A stretch of DNA of 64,000 nt from Saccharomycopsis crataegensis (Eukaryota; Ascomycota; Saccharomycetes; Ascoideales; Saccharomycopsidaceae). The translations under genes were made by a program, and so were the position numbers. Shown here piece after piece: positions 43,039 to 54,800 of the stretch. The number at the start of each line of letters is the position of its first letter. Within the stretch, counting starts at the first letter, position 1. Below the pieces are notes generated by a model. It was not told the origin of the DNA. It worked only from the letters and a program-made list of their open reading frames with translations, and did not search any database. The stretch is from positions 1,715,047 through 1,779,046 of the forward strand of contig NW_027043838.1 of assembly GCF_037102585.1 (NCBI RefSeq). The letters are read 5' to 3'.

Positions 43039-45329
43039 CAGTGTTTTCATTTTTTATTCGTACCAACCACCGGAAATGTTCATACCAGTGGCAAAAAATA
43101 ATTCATACCGACCCCCGGTATTTTTCGTACCACCGCAGCGGGATTTATTCAGACCATCTAAGAAAAATAGTTCATACTATTGCACTTTAATTATTCATAC
43201 CAACAGAATACAAAATTCATACTAAATGCATAAAATTCTTATGCTTTCATTAATATTTTATCTTTGATATTATTAAACATGTTACAGGGGACCCGCACAC
43301 CCAATAAAGCCCCTTTGCAATACTCATTTACCATTTCAAAGGCTCATAACCAAATTTTGGTGTGGTTTCGTCCTTCCTTAAAATTTTAAATTTTCATTAA
43401 TTTGTTTTGGAGCTTTGTTGCGTCTTTATGTAATTTTTTTTATAGTTTTTACTTTTTTTTTTTGGTTTGTTTTCTGTATTTTGTTTTCTAATTTTTTTTC
43501 TTCATCTTTGGTATTTGTTTTCAAAAGAGCTGCTGTTGTAAACAGAGATCAATATGTCTAGAAGCATGTCTGCAGAATCCCTTGTAACTATCAAGGGAAA
43601 TATTTTCTGTGGCTTCTTTCACCCTTGGAGTTAATTGCTCCTTCTTGCTCAAGTTTGATCTTTTGACTTTACTCTTACATACTGACCAGAATTCTTCTAT
43701 AGCATTCAACCCTGGAGAATAAGGAGGTAAAAACACAAGTTCCAAGCCACTCAGTGCCACTAGTAACTGAAGATCACGTCGTTTATGAATGGCAGCATTA
43801 TCAAGGATCAAATATTTCATACCTTTGAGCTCCTCGTTATTTTCTATTTGCTGGATCACTGACTTTACAAAACTGTAGAAGTGATTAGCTGTAGTACCTT
43901 TACTCACTTTGTCAATGGTCGTTTCTGAATCAAGTTTTCTCTTCTTATTGGATGTAGCCATTGGAGTTCTGACCTTTAATTCAATACAACCTTTGACAGA
44001 AATTGCCCCAATGAACGAAATATTAAGCCCTCTGGTTACGGGAACAGTAAGAACTGCTTTTTCACCCACAGCAGACCATCCATACTCACGCCGCATACTG
44101 ATATTGAAACCTGCTTCGTCGATGAAAATACAGTTTTGACTAAAGTCGAGCTTGTCTTTATACTTCTCTGCCCACTCGAGTCTCTGTTTCTTCAATTCCT
44201 CCAGACTTCTTCTCAAAGCCCATTTAGAAATACGTTTGAGACTTAGCTTACAGACCTTGGTTACAAAGTTATAGATTGTTGTAGCCTTGGCTCTTAAATT
44301 TGTGAAGGCTTTCTTGAGTCTCTCCAACATAAAATCGAGAGTCACTGTAGCATCTTCCTTTATCAATTTTTGAAGGAATTCCTTATGTTCATCAGTGAGA
44401 AGGGGTTTACGACCTCTTTTCTTTATTGGCTTCGAGATGCCATTTAATTCATTGACAAGTATTTTGTTCCACTTTCTTTTCCATGTGTAAGCAGTTTGCA
44501 AAGGTATATCTTCTAATTTTGCAGCCTTGTAAGCTGATACACCTTCTTCCATGACCAAGTGCCAAAATCTTTGTTTGACAGCTTGATTATAATACCGGTA
44601 CGAACCTCTATATCTTCGTTCTTTCATTTCAATTTCCATCTCGGCATTTTCTTCTTCTTCGAAAATAGGATCAATTTCCATGATATCCATGATACCTGGT
44701 TTTTCAAAATGCTTATAGTCACTGTAACTAAAGCAAGCTTCAACTGGTGCTATTTCAGACTCTAAAGTCATTTCACTGGGTTCAGCATAGAATCTATTAC
44801 CTAGGCCATCAACATACCCATCAGTTAGTAGCTTGGCTTTCAAGTCCATACTTAGTTTTGATGGTAAAATCTTATGCTTTTTTTTGTAAGTAATCTGGTG
44901 ATCATATAAAGACCGAATTGAATGTCAAAAGTGGGAATTCATCATCTTAAATGGAGAACAGCTCCTACCATACATTCGTTCCCATTTCTTGAAAACCGTA
45001 ATCACGTGATATTATTGATATTATTATAGATATCCGGTTTTATAGAAAGTAGCACAGAATTATGGAAAAAATGAGTATAATTTGATTAAACTGAGTAGCT
45101 TAAAAGGCTTATAGAGCCAGTCACATAAAAAAAAGAAAGGAATTAATATGAATTTTATATACTGTTGGTATGAATAATTAAAGTGCAATAGTATGAACTA
45201 TTTTTCTTAGATGGTCTGAATAAATCCCGCTGCGGTGGTACGAAAAATACCGGGGGTCGGTATGAATTATTTTTTGCCACTGGTATGAACATTTCCGGTG
45301 GTTGGTACGAATAAAAAATGAAAACACTG
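43039..45329 (-). mobile_element. complete Tc1/mariner-type DNA transposon, copy 2
   Basis: A 2291-bp element in the opposite orientation to copy 1 is flanked by TA (43037-43038 and 45330-45331). It has the same CAGTGTTTTC termini and long inverted repeats. The interior is nearly identical to copy 1, with small differences in the non-coding arms. The transposase frame is intact. Confidence 0.93.
43521..44849 (-). CDS. DD34E (IS630/Tc1-type) transposase, copy 2
   Basis: This intact 442-residue transposase has the same domains and catalytic residues as copy 1 (IDEAGFN, ILDNAAIH, NAIEEFW). About 12-14 substitutions lie mainly in the second DNA-binding region (for example WKRKWNKI against WKRNWDKI, and KPIKKRGRKPLL against EPTKKRGRRPLL). 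Both copies being open argues for recent activity. Copy-specific changes in the DNA-binding region might alter end recognition. Confidence 0.93.
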   Translation of the reverse strand: MDLKAKLLTDGYVDGLGNRFYAEPSEMTLESEIAPVEACFSYSDYKHFEKPGIMDIMEIDPIFEEEENAEMEIEMKERRYRGSYRYYNQAVKQRFWHLVMEEGVSAYKAAKLEDIPLQTAYTWKRKWNKILVNELNGISKPIKKRGRKPLLTDEHKEFLQKLIKEDATVTLDFMLERLKKAFTNLRAKATTIYNFVTKVCKLSLKRISKWALRRSLEELKKQRLEWAEKYKDKLDFSQNCIFIDEAGFNISMRREYGWSAVGEKAVLTVPVTRGLNISFIGAISVKGCIELKVRTPMATSNKKRKLDSETTIDKVSKGTTANHFYSFVKSVIQQIENNEELKGMKYLILDNAAIHKRRDLQLLVALSGLELVFLPPYSPGLNAIEEFWSVCKSKVKRSNLSKKEQLTPRVKEATENISLDSYKGFCRHASRHIDLCLQQQLF

Positions 45330-45394
45330 TAACTAACCACATGGGTGGTATGGTCAATTTTCATATAAACTCGGACAGTAAGTTGCCAAAAAAA

Positions 45395-45510
45395 TGCTCC
45401 AGACGAGGTTCGAACTCGTGACCATCGCGTTCCCCACACGATTGTGACCTTGATATAAAGCCCAGAAAGACATTATAAGCACGATGCGCTACCCACTGCG
45501 CCACAAGAGC
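45395..45510 (-). tRNA. tRNA-Ile(UAU) with an intron of about 43 nt
   Basis: The minus strand gives acceptor GCTCTTG/CTGGAGC (one mismatch), A box GTGGCGCAGTGG, anticodon loop CTTATA, B box GAGTTCGAACC, discriminator A and a T7 terminator. A long intron follows position 37, as in yeast tRNA-Ile(UAU). The mature 5' end is 10 nt from the start of the Ty3-type element. Confidence 0.9.
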
Positions 45511-45520
45511 TCTTTTGTTT

Positions 45521-45849
45521 TGTTACACTCTGCTTCTTGTCGATGATTGTTCTCGACCAAGAAGATTCAAATTAGGTGATCACAAAGATGATCCTTCTCT
45601 TAAACTAAATAAAGGTGAAAACAAGAGGAATGTTGAATCCTTAAATAAATAAAATGATTGAAACTAATAATGGGGTGTTGGACCCGTTCTGGGAATAAAA
45701 GGCTAAACATAAGGCGATACGACAAGGATAAGAGATAAGCGGTGGGACATAAAGTGATACCTCGATGAGGTAATGCAGATCATGGTTTCGTATGGTACCA
45801 TACCGTTGGTAACCAGGACTCAACCCAACCATGATCCAATAATATAACA
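45521..45849 (-). repeat. 3' LTR of the Ty3-type element (329 bp)
   Basis: The minus-strand reading begins TGTTATATTATTGGATC and ends AGCAGAGTGTAACA. It appears identical to the LTR at 50157-50485. Confidence 0.95.
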
Positions 45850-45861
45850 TTATCCCCCCTC
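45850..45861 (-). other. polypurine tract of the Ty3-type element
   Basis: The minus-strand GAGGGGGGATAA abuts the 3' LTR and overlaps the pol stop codon. It would prime plus-strand cDNA. Confidence 0.8.
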
Positions 45862-48800
45862 GGAGAATGAGTCGTCTCGATCATTATTGTTAGCCAAAAA
45901 GTCATCAAGCTCGTCGAGGAGTGTAATCCGTTTCTCATGAGGAATTAAACGGATCCAAGTTTCGGGGACAGGCACTGGGTCTGCCTTCCCTGGGTACATG
46001 ACAAGGGCGTAGTCCTTTTCGAGATCAACAATCATTTGGATTTCCGATATGTTTTCCTTGTACCACGGGTCGCTTTCCACTTCTGGTAGTATCATGTGGA
46101 TAGCGTGATATTTCCTCACCCATTGTATATTGGCAGTAATTATCTTCCTGCTTGAGACTTGGATTTGGAAGGCGGTGTTATTTAGTACCTTGACGATTTT
46201 ATACGGACCTTGGAATGGCGGTAAGAACTTTTGCTTGCTAGTTCGGGCTGTTCTGAACGCGTGGCGGTGTAATAACACATATTCTCCTTCCTTATATTCC
46301 ACGTCGGAGCGTTTTCTATTCACCTTCGCTGTTGTCTCCTTTTGAGTATCGGCTAATTGTACTTGAATTGATTCCAAGATCCTTTCTTGCCGATGAACAA
46401 ATTCGTACCCCCCAATCATAGAGTCATCACCAATCGCGGTGGCCAATGGAATATCATGAATGATTTGCCAATATCTTGGATGATAGCCCAAATCAGCAAA
46501 AAACGGTGTGGTTCTAATAGCCAGTTGGTACTGAGAGTTGTAGGCAAACTGTGCCATGCCCAAGTACTTAGCCCATTCAATCGCGTGAGAAGCAGCCAAC
46601 GTTCTCATCAATTGAACCAATACCCTGTTGAGTCGTTCGGTCTGGCCATCTGTCTCGGGGTGGCCAGAGGTGGAGAGATCCTGGGAAACACCTAACATTT
46701 TGGTAAGGGTCTTCCACATGTGACTGATGAAGAGTGGGTCTCGATCAGAAATGATGGACATTGGAAGGCCATGGTCTCGGACAACATAATCCATAAATAA
46801 ATTAGCAACCGCTTCGGCATCATCGGTTTTCTTATGAGGCACGAACACTGCTCTTTTGGTAAGTCTATCCACCACCACGAATATTGAATCGAAACCGCGG
46901 CTCGGAGTAAAACCTGTTATAAAATCCATAGTAAGGTTAGACCATCTCTGGGCAGGAATCGTTGGGGTTTGTAGCATTCCCTCCGGGCGTCTATTCGTGG
47001 GTTTTACCTTCGTACAAATATCACACTTCTTGACAAACAGGGCAATAGTCTTAAGCATCTTAGGCCAGTAGAACCCACTCTCCTGTAACTGATATAGCAT
47101 CTTGGTCGTACCCATATGAAGCGCAGCCTCGGCCGTGTGGACGCCTTGCAATAACCGGTATCTGGTTTTCCCTCCAGGCACACAAAGCCGGGGTTTGTCA
47201 ATCGGAGTCATTTGGTAAATGATTTGTCGGCGTCCTGCCAACTCAGCAAACTGATACCGTTGAATAATGGATTTTAGTTCTTTCGGACACTCCAATTCCC
47301 CGTCAAGGACCTTCCATACTTCGGAAAAATAAGCATCAGCCTTATATTCGTCTTCACCAACCGAGTCAATAGTCATGGCATTGATTTTCATTCGCGATAA
47401 AGCATCAGCAGCTTTATTGGTAACTCCGGGACGGTATTTCACCGTAAAGTTAAAGTCCGCAATGAAATCTTGCCATCTGAGCAATCTTTGATTGCCTTCA
47501 TTCTTGGCGGAATTGAGGTAGGTGAGGGAATGATGGTCAGTTACCACTTCAAATGGAGCGACGAGGTAGTGACGCCACTTCTTCAATGACTCAATGATGG
47601 CTAAAAGTTCCTTCTCCCTGACTGGGTACCTAAGTTGAGCCCCGATAAGGCCCTTCGAAAAGTAGGCCACCACACCCTCTGTTTTTCCATTCGGGGCCAC
47701 ATGTTCCAACACGGCGCCTAAAGTAAAACCAGAGGCGTCGGTTGTGACTCGGAGTGGCTTGGTACTGTCGAAATTCATAAGGACCGGAGCAGAAATCAAT
47801 TTCCGCTTTAACTCGCCAACCGCGTTCTTTACCTCGTCACTGTATTCTATCTTCCCGTTGACATATTGATGGACAGGGCGGGCTAATTCGGCAAAGTGCT
47901 CAATAAAACGGCGGTAATAACTGGCTAATCCTATAAAAGAATGAGCTTCTTCCGGGGTGGATACCGTAAATCGTTGGATAGCTTCAATTTTCCCAGGCTC
48001 CACATGAACACCGGCGGCATCGATCTGGTAACCAAGGAACGAGACTTTAGCCAAAAAGAATTCTGATTTGCGTTTGCTAATAATTAAACCAGCTTTTTGG
48101 AGGGTAGATATCACAACATCAATATGCTTACGATGCTCGGCCTCACTTGTGCTGAAAATCAATACGTCGTCTAAGTAGACGACGCAAAATTCTTCAAGCG
48201 GTAAAAGTAATTCATTCATAGCCAGTTGGAACGTGGCAGGAGCATTCGTGAGGCCAAACGGCATACAATTCCAACCGTATTGGCCAAACGGCGTGACCAT
48301 GGCGGTTTTGTGCCGATCAGCTGGGCTGATGGCGATTTGATGATAACCGGAAACCAAATCAAGCTTGGAAAATATTTTGGCGTTCTTGATGAGGTCGAGT
48401 AGGTCATCTATTCTTGGTAGTGGAAATCTTGACTTGATAGTTATCTCATTTAAGCCTCGGTAATCCACACAGAGCCGTTTCGTTCCGTCCTTCTTCTTAA
48501 CAAAAAGCACTGGGGCTCCATAAGGAGACGCAACCGGAAATATTAACTTTTGCCGGAGTAGTTCATTAATCTGCGTCTTGAGCTCGGCTCGATCTTGAGG
48601 TGAGAGTCGGTATGGAGCTTTGAATGGTGCCTTGGAGTCGCTCAACACATGTATCTCGTGTTTGACTCTGGTGAAGTTAGATCCTCCTTCTGGTAACTTC
48701 AATTGGAAAACGTCTGCATATTGTTTAAAAATTTCTTCTTCTTTTGTAGTTCGAACTTTTTCTTGTTCTGTAGTCACGTGGTCATCCGCGACCATTTTGA

Positions 48801-49313
48801 CCAAAGCCAAATAACATTCAGTTGACTTACTCTTTAAGAGCCGGTTAGTCTCCTCAGCTGATAGGAGATTTAGAGTAAGCAGGTTATTGGTTTGATTTTT
48901 GTTCTCTTTAATTTCTTGAAATAATGGTAACAATTCCTGATAAAATTGTATAAAAAAAGGGAGTCCTAAAATGACTTCCTGATCTACGTTCTGGGTGACG
49001 AACCCTCTGAAGTTGTAATCGATCTGACATGTATTGCGTGATATACACATGTCAACATTGGACCAATAAGCCAACCGTTCATGTGGCTTCCCAAAGGCGT
49101 CAAACACCCGACGACTTCTCTTTAACGGAATTTCTTGTAGTCCTAACTTTTCCATGGTGCTCTTTTTAATGTAATTAGCAGTTGCGCCACAGTCTAATAG
49201 GGCGGTTACATTGATTGAACCTACCTTAACATTCATAGTAATGAGGGGTAGGTTGAGAGGGTCAGCAGTAGTGGTAATACTAGCCAACACAACGGGCTCT
49301 GGGTTGTGTCGGC
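45850..49313 (-). CDS. Ty3-type pol: protease, reverse transcriptase, RNase H, integrase
   Basis: The pol frame of about 1150 codons has no stops. In order it has an aspartic protease (LLDCGATANYI, DCGA in place of the usual DSGA) and a reverse transcriptase (LDLVSGYHQI, PFGLTNAPATFQ, VVYLDDVLIF). RNase H follows (TTDASGFTLGAVL). Integrase has the HHCC zinc finger (HMGTTKMLYQ, CDICTKVKP), the D,D,E core (TMDFITGF, SDRDPLF, SGHPETDGQTERLN) and a GPY-type end (FLPPFQGPYKIV). There is no ATG at its start; expression is expected by -1 frameshifting from gag. No chromodomain is evident. This gene order (RT before IN) defines Ty3/gypsy. Confidence 0.95.
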
Positions 49314-50132
49314 TTACCAGTTTTTTGGCCCTTCAACCATGGCAATATCTTGGAAAGGTTCTTCGTCCCTTAAGTCTGCAGATTTAATGGCGGCTTGAGC
49401 ATCACGAAGTTTTGAGCACTGATGGACCATGTGTCCTTCCTCCTGACATAAGTAGCAGCGCAAAACCCTTCTTGGGCCTCTTGGACCCCTAGGTCCTTGA
49501 GATTGAGGTAATGCGTTGATACGGGTCCTCTTCGGAGGGGTCTCCCTCATGCTTGATCGGTATGATGGTTGGGTCCGAGTACCAGCAAAAACCTTCATCG
49601 CCAAGGGCGCGCCGAAAGAAGCCATATCGAGGATGTCAGCATAACGTTGAGCCTCTATAAAACCGCGGGGCTCCTTAGCGACAACATGAATTCTCATGTC
49701 TCTCTTGAGCCCCTGTATGTAGGTGGCCAAGAGATGGGCGGGGTTTGGGTTGTCTAATTGATTAACCAAACGGTCGAAGCTCCGATTGTAGGCGTTGACG
49801 GACGTGGTTTGTGACAATTCTGCGAGTTGATTGAGAAGCATCTGCTGGAAGTTTGCAGGTAAAAAGTAGGCTCTGAAACTGGTGAGCATGTCACTGAGAT
49901 CGGAGTCGGTTGACTTTTCGTCAGCCGTGGCTAAAAACTTCGCATACCAGGTCATCGCATCCCCCCGGAGTTTCACCGAAATCAAAAGGAGTTTTTCCTC
50001 TCGGGATCCGGATAGTTTGGGCATAATAATCTTAAAGTGATCCATCCAAGAGAGAATCAATGATAGGTCGTCGGATCCGTCGTAGACCGGCATGTTGTTC
50101 AACAACAACTTTTCGCGTTCCGCGTTATTCAT
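49314..50132 (-). CDS. Ty3-type gag (capsid and nucleocapsid)
   Basis: This encodes 272 residues from ATG 50132, just after the primer-binding site. A retrotransposon capsid-type helical domain (AMTWYAKFLATADE, LRAYFLPANFQ-like) is followed by a basic, Pro/Arg-rich linker. One CCHC nucleocapsid knuckle of the CX2CX4HX4C type follows (CYLCQEEGHMVHQC). The frame ends GPKNW-stop at 49314, where the slippery sequence A AAA AAC overlaps the last codons. Confidence 0.92.
   Translation of the reverse strand: MNNAEREKLLLNNMPVYDGSDDLSLILSWMDHFKIIMPKLSGSREEKLLLISVKLRGDAMTWYAKFLATADEKSTDSDLSDMLTSFRAYFLPANFQQMLLNQLAELSQTTSVNAYNRSFDRLVNQLDNPNPAHLLATYIQGLKRDMRIHVVAKEPRGFIEAQRYADILDMASFGAPLAMKVFAGTRTQPSYRSSMRETPPKRTRINALPQSQGPRGPRGPRRVLRCYLCQEEGHMVHQCSKLRDAQAAIKSADLRDEEPFQDIAMVEGPKNW
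49320..49326 (-). promoter_or_regulatory. -1 ribosomal frameshift site (A AAA AAC) between gag and pol
   Basis: In gag phase the minus strand reads CCA AAA AAC TGG TAA. A -1 slip on A AAA AAC continues as AAA AAA CTG GTA, which is exactly the open pol frame. The heptamer matches the X XXY YYZ rule and lies one codon before the gag stop. Confidence 0.85.
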
Positions 50133-50138
50133 TTTAAA

Positions 50139-50154
50139 CCTAGTGGTGCTACCA
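50139..50154 (-). other. primer-binding site of the Ty3-type element
   Basis: TGGTAGCACCACTAGG follows the 5' LTR after two bases. It resembles an initiator tRNA-Met site (TGGTAGCGCC...) with changes. The same 16 bases occur in the other Ty3-type element at 63701-63716. Confidence 0.8.
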
Positions 50155-50156
50155 AA

Positions 50157-50485
50157 TGTTACACTCTGCTTCTTGTCGATGATTGTTCTCGACCAAGAAG
50201 ATTCAAATTAGGTGATCACAAAGATGATCCTTCTCTTAAACTAAATAAAGGTGAAAACAAGAGGAATGTTGAATCCTTAAATAAATAAAATGATTGAAAC
50301 TAATAATGGGGTGTTGGACCCGTTCTGGGAATAAAAGGCTAAACATAAGGCGATACGACAAGGATAAGAGATAAGCGGTGGGACATAAAGTGATACCTCG
50401 ATGAGGTAATGCAGATCATGGTTTCGTATGGTACCATACCGTTGGTAACCAGGACTCAACCCAACCATGATCCAATAATATAACA
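50157..50485 (-). repeat. 5' LTR of the Ty3-type element (329 bp)
   Basis: Same length and sequence, by eye, as the 3' LTR. It is followed on the plus side by the TGTTT duplication. Confidence 0.95.
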
Positions 50486-50491
50486 TGTTTT

Positions 50492-50540
50492 TGTTGTAAT
50501 ACTATTGGATCATGGTTGAGTTTAGTGCTGGTTACCAACA
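50492..50540 (+). mobile_element. 5' piece of an older Ty3-type LTR, split by a LINE
   Basis: TGTTGTAATACTATTGGATC and the following bases match the start of the Ty3-type LTR in inverted orientation, with several substitutions, up to GGTTACCAAC. LINE copy A3 begins at 50541. The LTR resumes at 55532 after the LINE A-tail. Confidence 0.8.
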
Positions 50541-51814
50541 TCCAATTGATTGAGATAACAGCCTTGGAAACAACCCCCGACTATTTTGTCGATGCTACCA
50601 TCAAGCAAGCGCTTGACCTAGCCCAAATTGAACCAACATCATTCTCAGTGATTAAAAGTGACATGACTAAAAGACCTAACGAGGAGCTTAAAAATCGTTA
50701 CATTTATGGTTACTTGGAAATGGAACCAGGAAAACAAATCCCGGTTATTCACCAAGACAACATTGTTTCTAAAGTTATTACTAAATGCTTACACTGTATC
50801 AATTGTGGTTCAAGAGAACACACCAGATACAATTGCAAGCAAGCATCTTGCGCGATTTGCAAAAAGCCTAGCCATGTAGCTAAAGACTGTTACTTTAAGC
50901 GGCCAAAGAAAAATGTTACAGATGATCGTCATGAGAACCCCAAACAGAAGCAAAATCAACCACCAGTGATTGAAGTTCCTTCTACCGAGTTCACCATGGT
51001 TCATGGTTCATCTAGATCCAGACAGTCAAAACCACCACAAAATGAACTGAGCAATTTATGGAAGAATCCATTCCACCAATTGGGATTAATATCCAAAGAA
51101 AGAGATGATGATTATGAAAATATTCAAACTACCACACCAGCTATCAACAGAAAGCATCAAATCACCCCTCCTCCGGTTAATCAAGTTAGAAAGGCCTCCA
51201 AAAAGAAGGCATCCGTCAAACCAAAGAAAATCCTTCAAAGGGAGAAACCAGCTGAAACCAAGCAAGAGTCAGCAAAACCAGGAATTAAGTTGAATGTGTT
51301 TAGATCCCATCCAATTACCCCAAAATCTAATCAAACCTTGTCCAACCCAACTTCTACCCCAGCTTCTACTCCAAAATCTACCCCAAAATCTACCCCAAAA
51401 TCTACCCCAATCTCTACCCCAATTTTGACCAAAATTAACACCACCAAGCCTTCAGCACCAAAACCATTTGTACCAAAATCTATTAAGTTAGTCATTAAAG
51501 ACCCACACCCATCAGTGACATCAAAACTGGCACAAACTGGCTCTAAAGAGCCAACCCTGTCTGAATCAAGTGCAGAACCTGATAATGATAATGACGAAGA
51601 ATATGATGAGGAGTATGAAAATGATGGAGAATACATCTATGATGCAAAAGACGAATATGAGGATTCAGAAGAATATGAGCAGGATGAAATGCTACTGGGT
51701 GATGAAATTCCAGTACATGAGAAAACAGAATTAACACCAACCAATGATGATTTGTCAACTCTGGAAGCTGATGCAACCAGAAACAAACAGACAAATCAAA
51801 ATTCCAATGAATAA
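50541..51814 (+). pseudogene. LINE A3 ORF1, 5'-truncated
   Basis: The coding frame begins at IQLIEITALETTP, within ORF1. It keeps both CCHC knuckles (CINCGSREHTRYNC, CAICKKPSHVAKDC), a basic Pro/Thr-rich segment with STPKSTPKSTPKSTP repeats, and an acidic tail (DNDNDEEYDEEYENDGEY). The first half of ORF1 is absent, so it has no natural start; an upstream in-frame codon belongs to the LTR. It retains the 346-bp segment that copy A1 lost. It ends 5 nt before ORF2. Confidence 0.88.
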
Positions 51815-51819
51815 ACATA

Positions 51820-54800
51820 ATGATTATTAAAATCAATACTCAAAATATACAACGGAGTCGTATCAGCGACCAGTTGGTAATAAGTTTCACCCAAAAATCC
51901 AATGTGTCTTTGCTCCAAGAACTAAATCTATCAGAAGACTTTTCGTTTCAGTTCGATAACAAAGTCATATACTATAATTCAACCTGTTCCAGAACAGCAA
52001 TAATTGTTGATGATTCTATTCCAGTGTTAGGATCCAAATTAGCAGGTATTACTGTCCAACATGAACTCCAAAAACACATCACGGATGTCTTAATTGAATT
52101 AGAAAATAACCAAGCACTCTGGATTATAAACTTGTATAATCCAAATCAATACCAAAAGCAAAATCAGATCCATGATCAGCTCAAACTCAGTTTACTTGCC
52201 CAACATCAGAATCTTCAAACTAGATTCCCAGGAAAGACAATCAACATCATGTTAGCTGGTGATTTTAATAATTTTATTGATCGTTCGGACTCCCTAAATT
52301 ATAGAAGCCGTGAAGACTCAGTTGCTGAATCCTTAACTAATCTCATTACTTTGTTGAACTTGAAGGACTCATTCAATTCAATCAAACATAACATCAAGAA
52401 AACATTCACTAATAAAGCATCAGAATTAGGGAAAAGCCGGAGATTGGATAGGTTCTATATCACTGGGAGCTTCTTAAAAAACAAAGAAAACAAATGGAAT
52501 ATGACACAAACAAATCATTTTGGGAAAAGATCCACACATGATTCAGTTACAGTGGAGTTGACTTTAACTTCATCCAAGGCTTACTATAATATGAAGAGAT
52601 ATAGATTAACCGATAGAATCATTAATGTTCTCAGGCACCAATCTATAAATGAAGATATCCAAGGAACCGATGAATTAATAATTGATATTAAATGCAAAGC
52701 AGAAAAACTCAAACACATGTTGAAAAAAGTGAAAGTGCCTGAACTTGATAAAGTGACGGAATATTATCAACATATTAACCAAGTTTTCCACCAATATCAA
52801 GAACAACGCCCAATAAAACAGCTAAAAGATGTAGAAGGGACACTAGTTCAATCTCATGAAGAGATAATGAAAATAGCAACTGAATATTATATGGACTTGT
52901 TTGATGGAACCAGAGGAACAAAGGACACAAAAAAAATACATAAATATCTTCAGGACGTGATTCCAACCCAAGGAATATCTCCTGAAGAGAAGAGAAAAAT
53001 GGATTCCTCCATAACAATGGAAGAACTCAAACTGGCAATTGATTCGGCAAATTTGAAGTCCACACCGGGCATAGATGGAATCCCATACAAATTTTATAAG
53101 GAATTATTTCCCCAAATCAAACACATCCTTCTTCAAGAATTTAACCACATTCTAACTGAAGGAAATTTACCATTCCACTACCGAACTATACTCTTTAACA
53201 TCATACCAAAGCCTGGAAAGTCAAAAGAAAACATTGGAAACTATAGGCCGATAGCCCTTATCAACACTAATCTTCGATTATTATCCACAATAATTAATAA
53301 TAGGTTGTTGAAGCACTTGCCTGATATCATAGGGGAAGATCAAGCTGGTTTTATTCCAGGCCGGTCATCGTTCTCCAACATCACCATTTTCAGAGAAATG
53401 TTAGATAGTCTAATTCATCCAAAAGATAAAACGCATATAATACCAAATCCACAAAAGCTGATACTAATTGTGGATTTGGAGAAAGCGTTCGATAGGATAT
53501 CTCACGAATATATGGAACAACTATTGTCCCATTTAAATTTTGGAAAAAAATTAGCCAAGTTAATCATCAACATCCTCAAGCAGACAACGGGATCCTTATA
53601 CATCAACAACATGACCGGCCCATTATTCAATTTAAAAAATGGTACCCTCCAAGGTAATCCGTTTTCCCCTTCATTATTTGCATTAGCAGTAGAACCTTTA
53701 CTACGATCTATCAAACAGAATACCAGAGGCCATAGTTACCAAGGAGATTTGATACCTGAAGCATATAGCAGTCAACATTATCTTGCTTTTGCTGATGATA
53801 TCACAGTTTTCCTCAAAGATAAAAGAGATTATTCCAAAACAATGAAATGTATTAGACTATTTGAAAAATTCAGTGGCAGCAAACTCAATGAAAAGAAATC
53901 CCAACTAATCATACCAACTGATACTTATCCATTTTTGACACCATTCCCATTTGAGATTGCTGATGAAAACTTTCAATTGACATATTTGGGGATAACTATT
54001 GGGCCATCAGTGACATTTTGGCCGGAAACATTGCAGCGTGACCTCTATATCAAGTACAAGTTATCAAACATGACCAGCTTGCTGATTCAATCAAAAATAG
54101 AAGCATTCAACACATATATTGCATCCAAGTTCTATTACAAAGAACTACACCAACCTTTGTTACCCAATCAGTTGAATCAAATTGACACATCGATTAAATT
54201 ATTGGTCAAGCAAGATACACCTATTTCTTTGGACACACTCAAGACACACAACAACAAAGGCGGTTTCTCAATGATTGATTTAAAGTCTCAACTCCAACAC
54301 CGAAGAGCTAAAATTTTCCAGGATTTGTTTTTGGATAGTCACACTAAATATAACCAGATATTACGTTTCAAAATTCAATCAAGTATCAACAACATCATTC
54401 AAAAAACATCACCAACAAAATCACCAAAGGAAGATTATATCAAAACTCATTATTGGTGGGTGGTATTACTTGAACTAGCGGATGACATTGAGAATACCAA
54501 TGATTCAATTTCCTTGGAAGTTATGAATAGCAGCACATTCTCAGATGCTGAAAGGACAGCGTACTGGGATTTCAGAAAAGTTCTTGGTATAAAGAAACGT
54601 ACAATCAGGTTGAAGCCAATGAAGATTGGAATTGAAGATTTGAAAAATTCAATTGAAAAAGGGATTCCTGAAAAATATCAACAACACATTCCAATTAGAA
54701 TTAAGGATTTTGACCATACTAAAGGAAGTAAAAAACAACGGGAAAAACAAGATGTGGACAAGATGTCAAAAACACTCATGGATATTACTGGGGTGAATCA

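Larger units (their letters stand above)
45521..50485 (-). mobile_element. complete Ty3/gypsy-type LTR retrotransposon
   Basis: A 4965-bp element on the minus strand has two 329-bp LTRs that appear identical by eye and a perfect 5-bp target duplication TGTTT (45516-45520 and 50486-50490). The primer-binding site, gag, a -1 frameshift signal, pol and a polypurine tract are all present. It sits 10 nt upstream of tRNA-Ile(UAU). Identical LTRs and open frames mark a very recent insertion. Confidence 0.95.

Noticed and set aside
50492-50540. Start of LINE A3 ORF1 within the LTR piece (frame open from about 50516)
   Set aside because: The in-frame codon is TTG inside an LTR fragment; the LINE is simply 5'-truncated at 50541.
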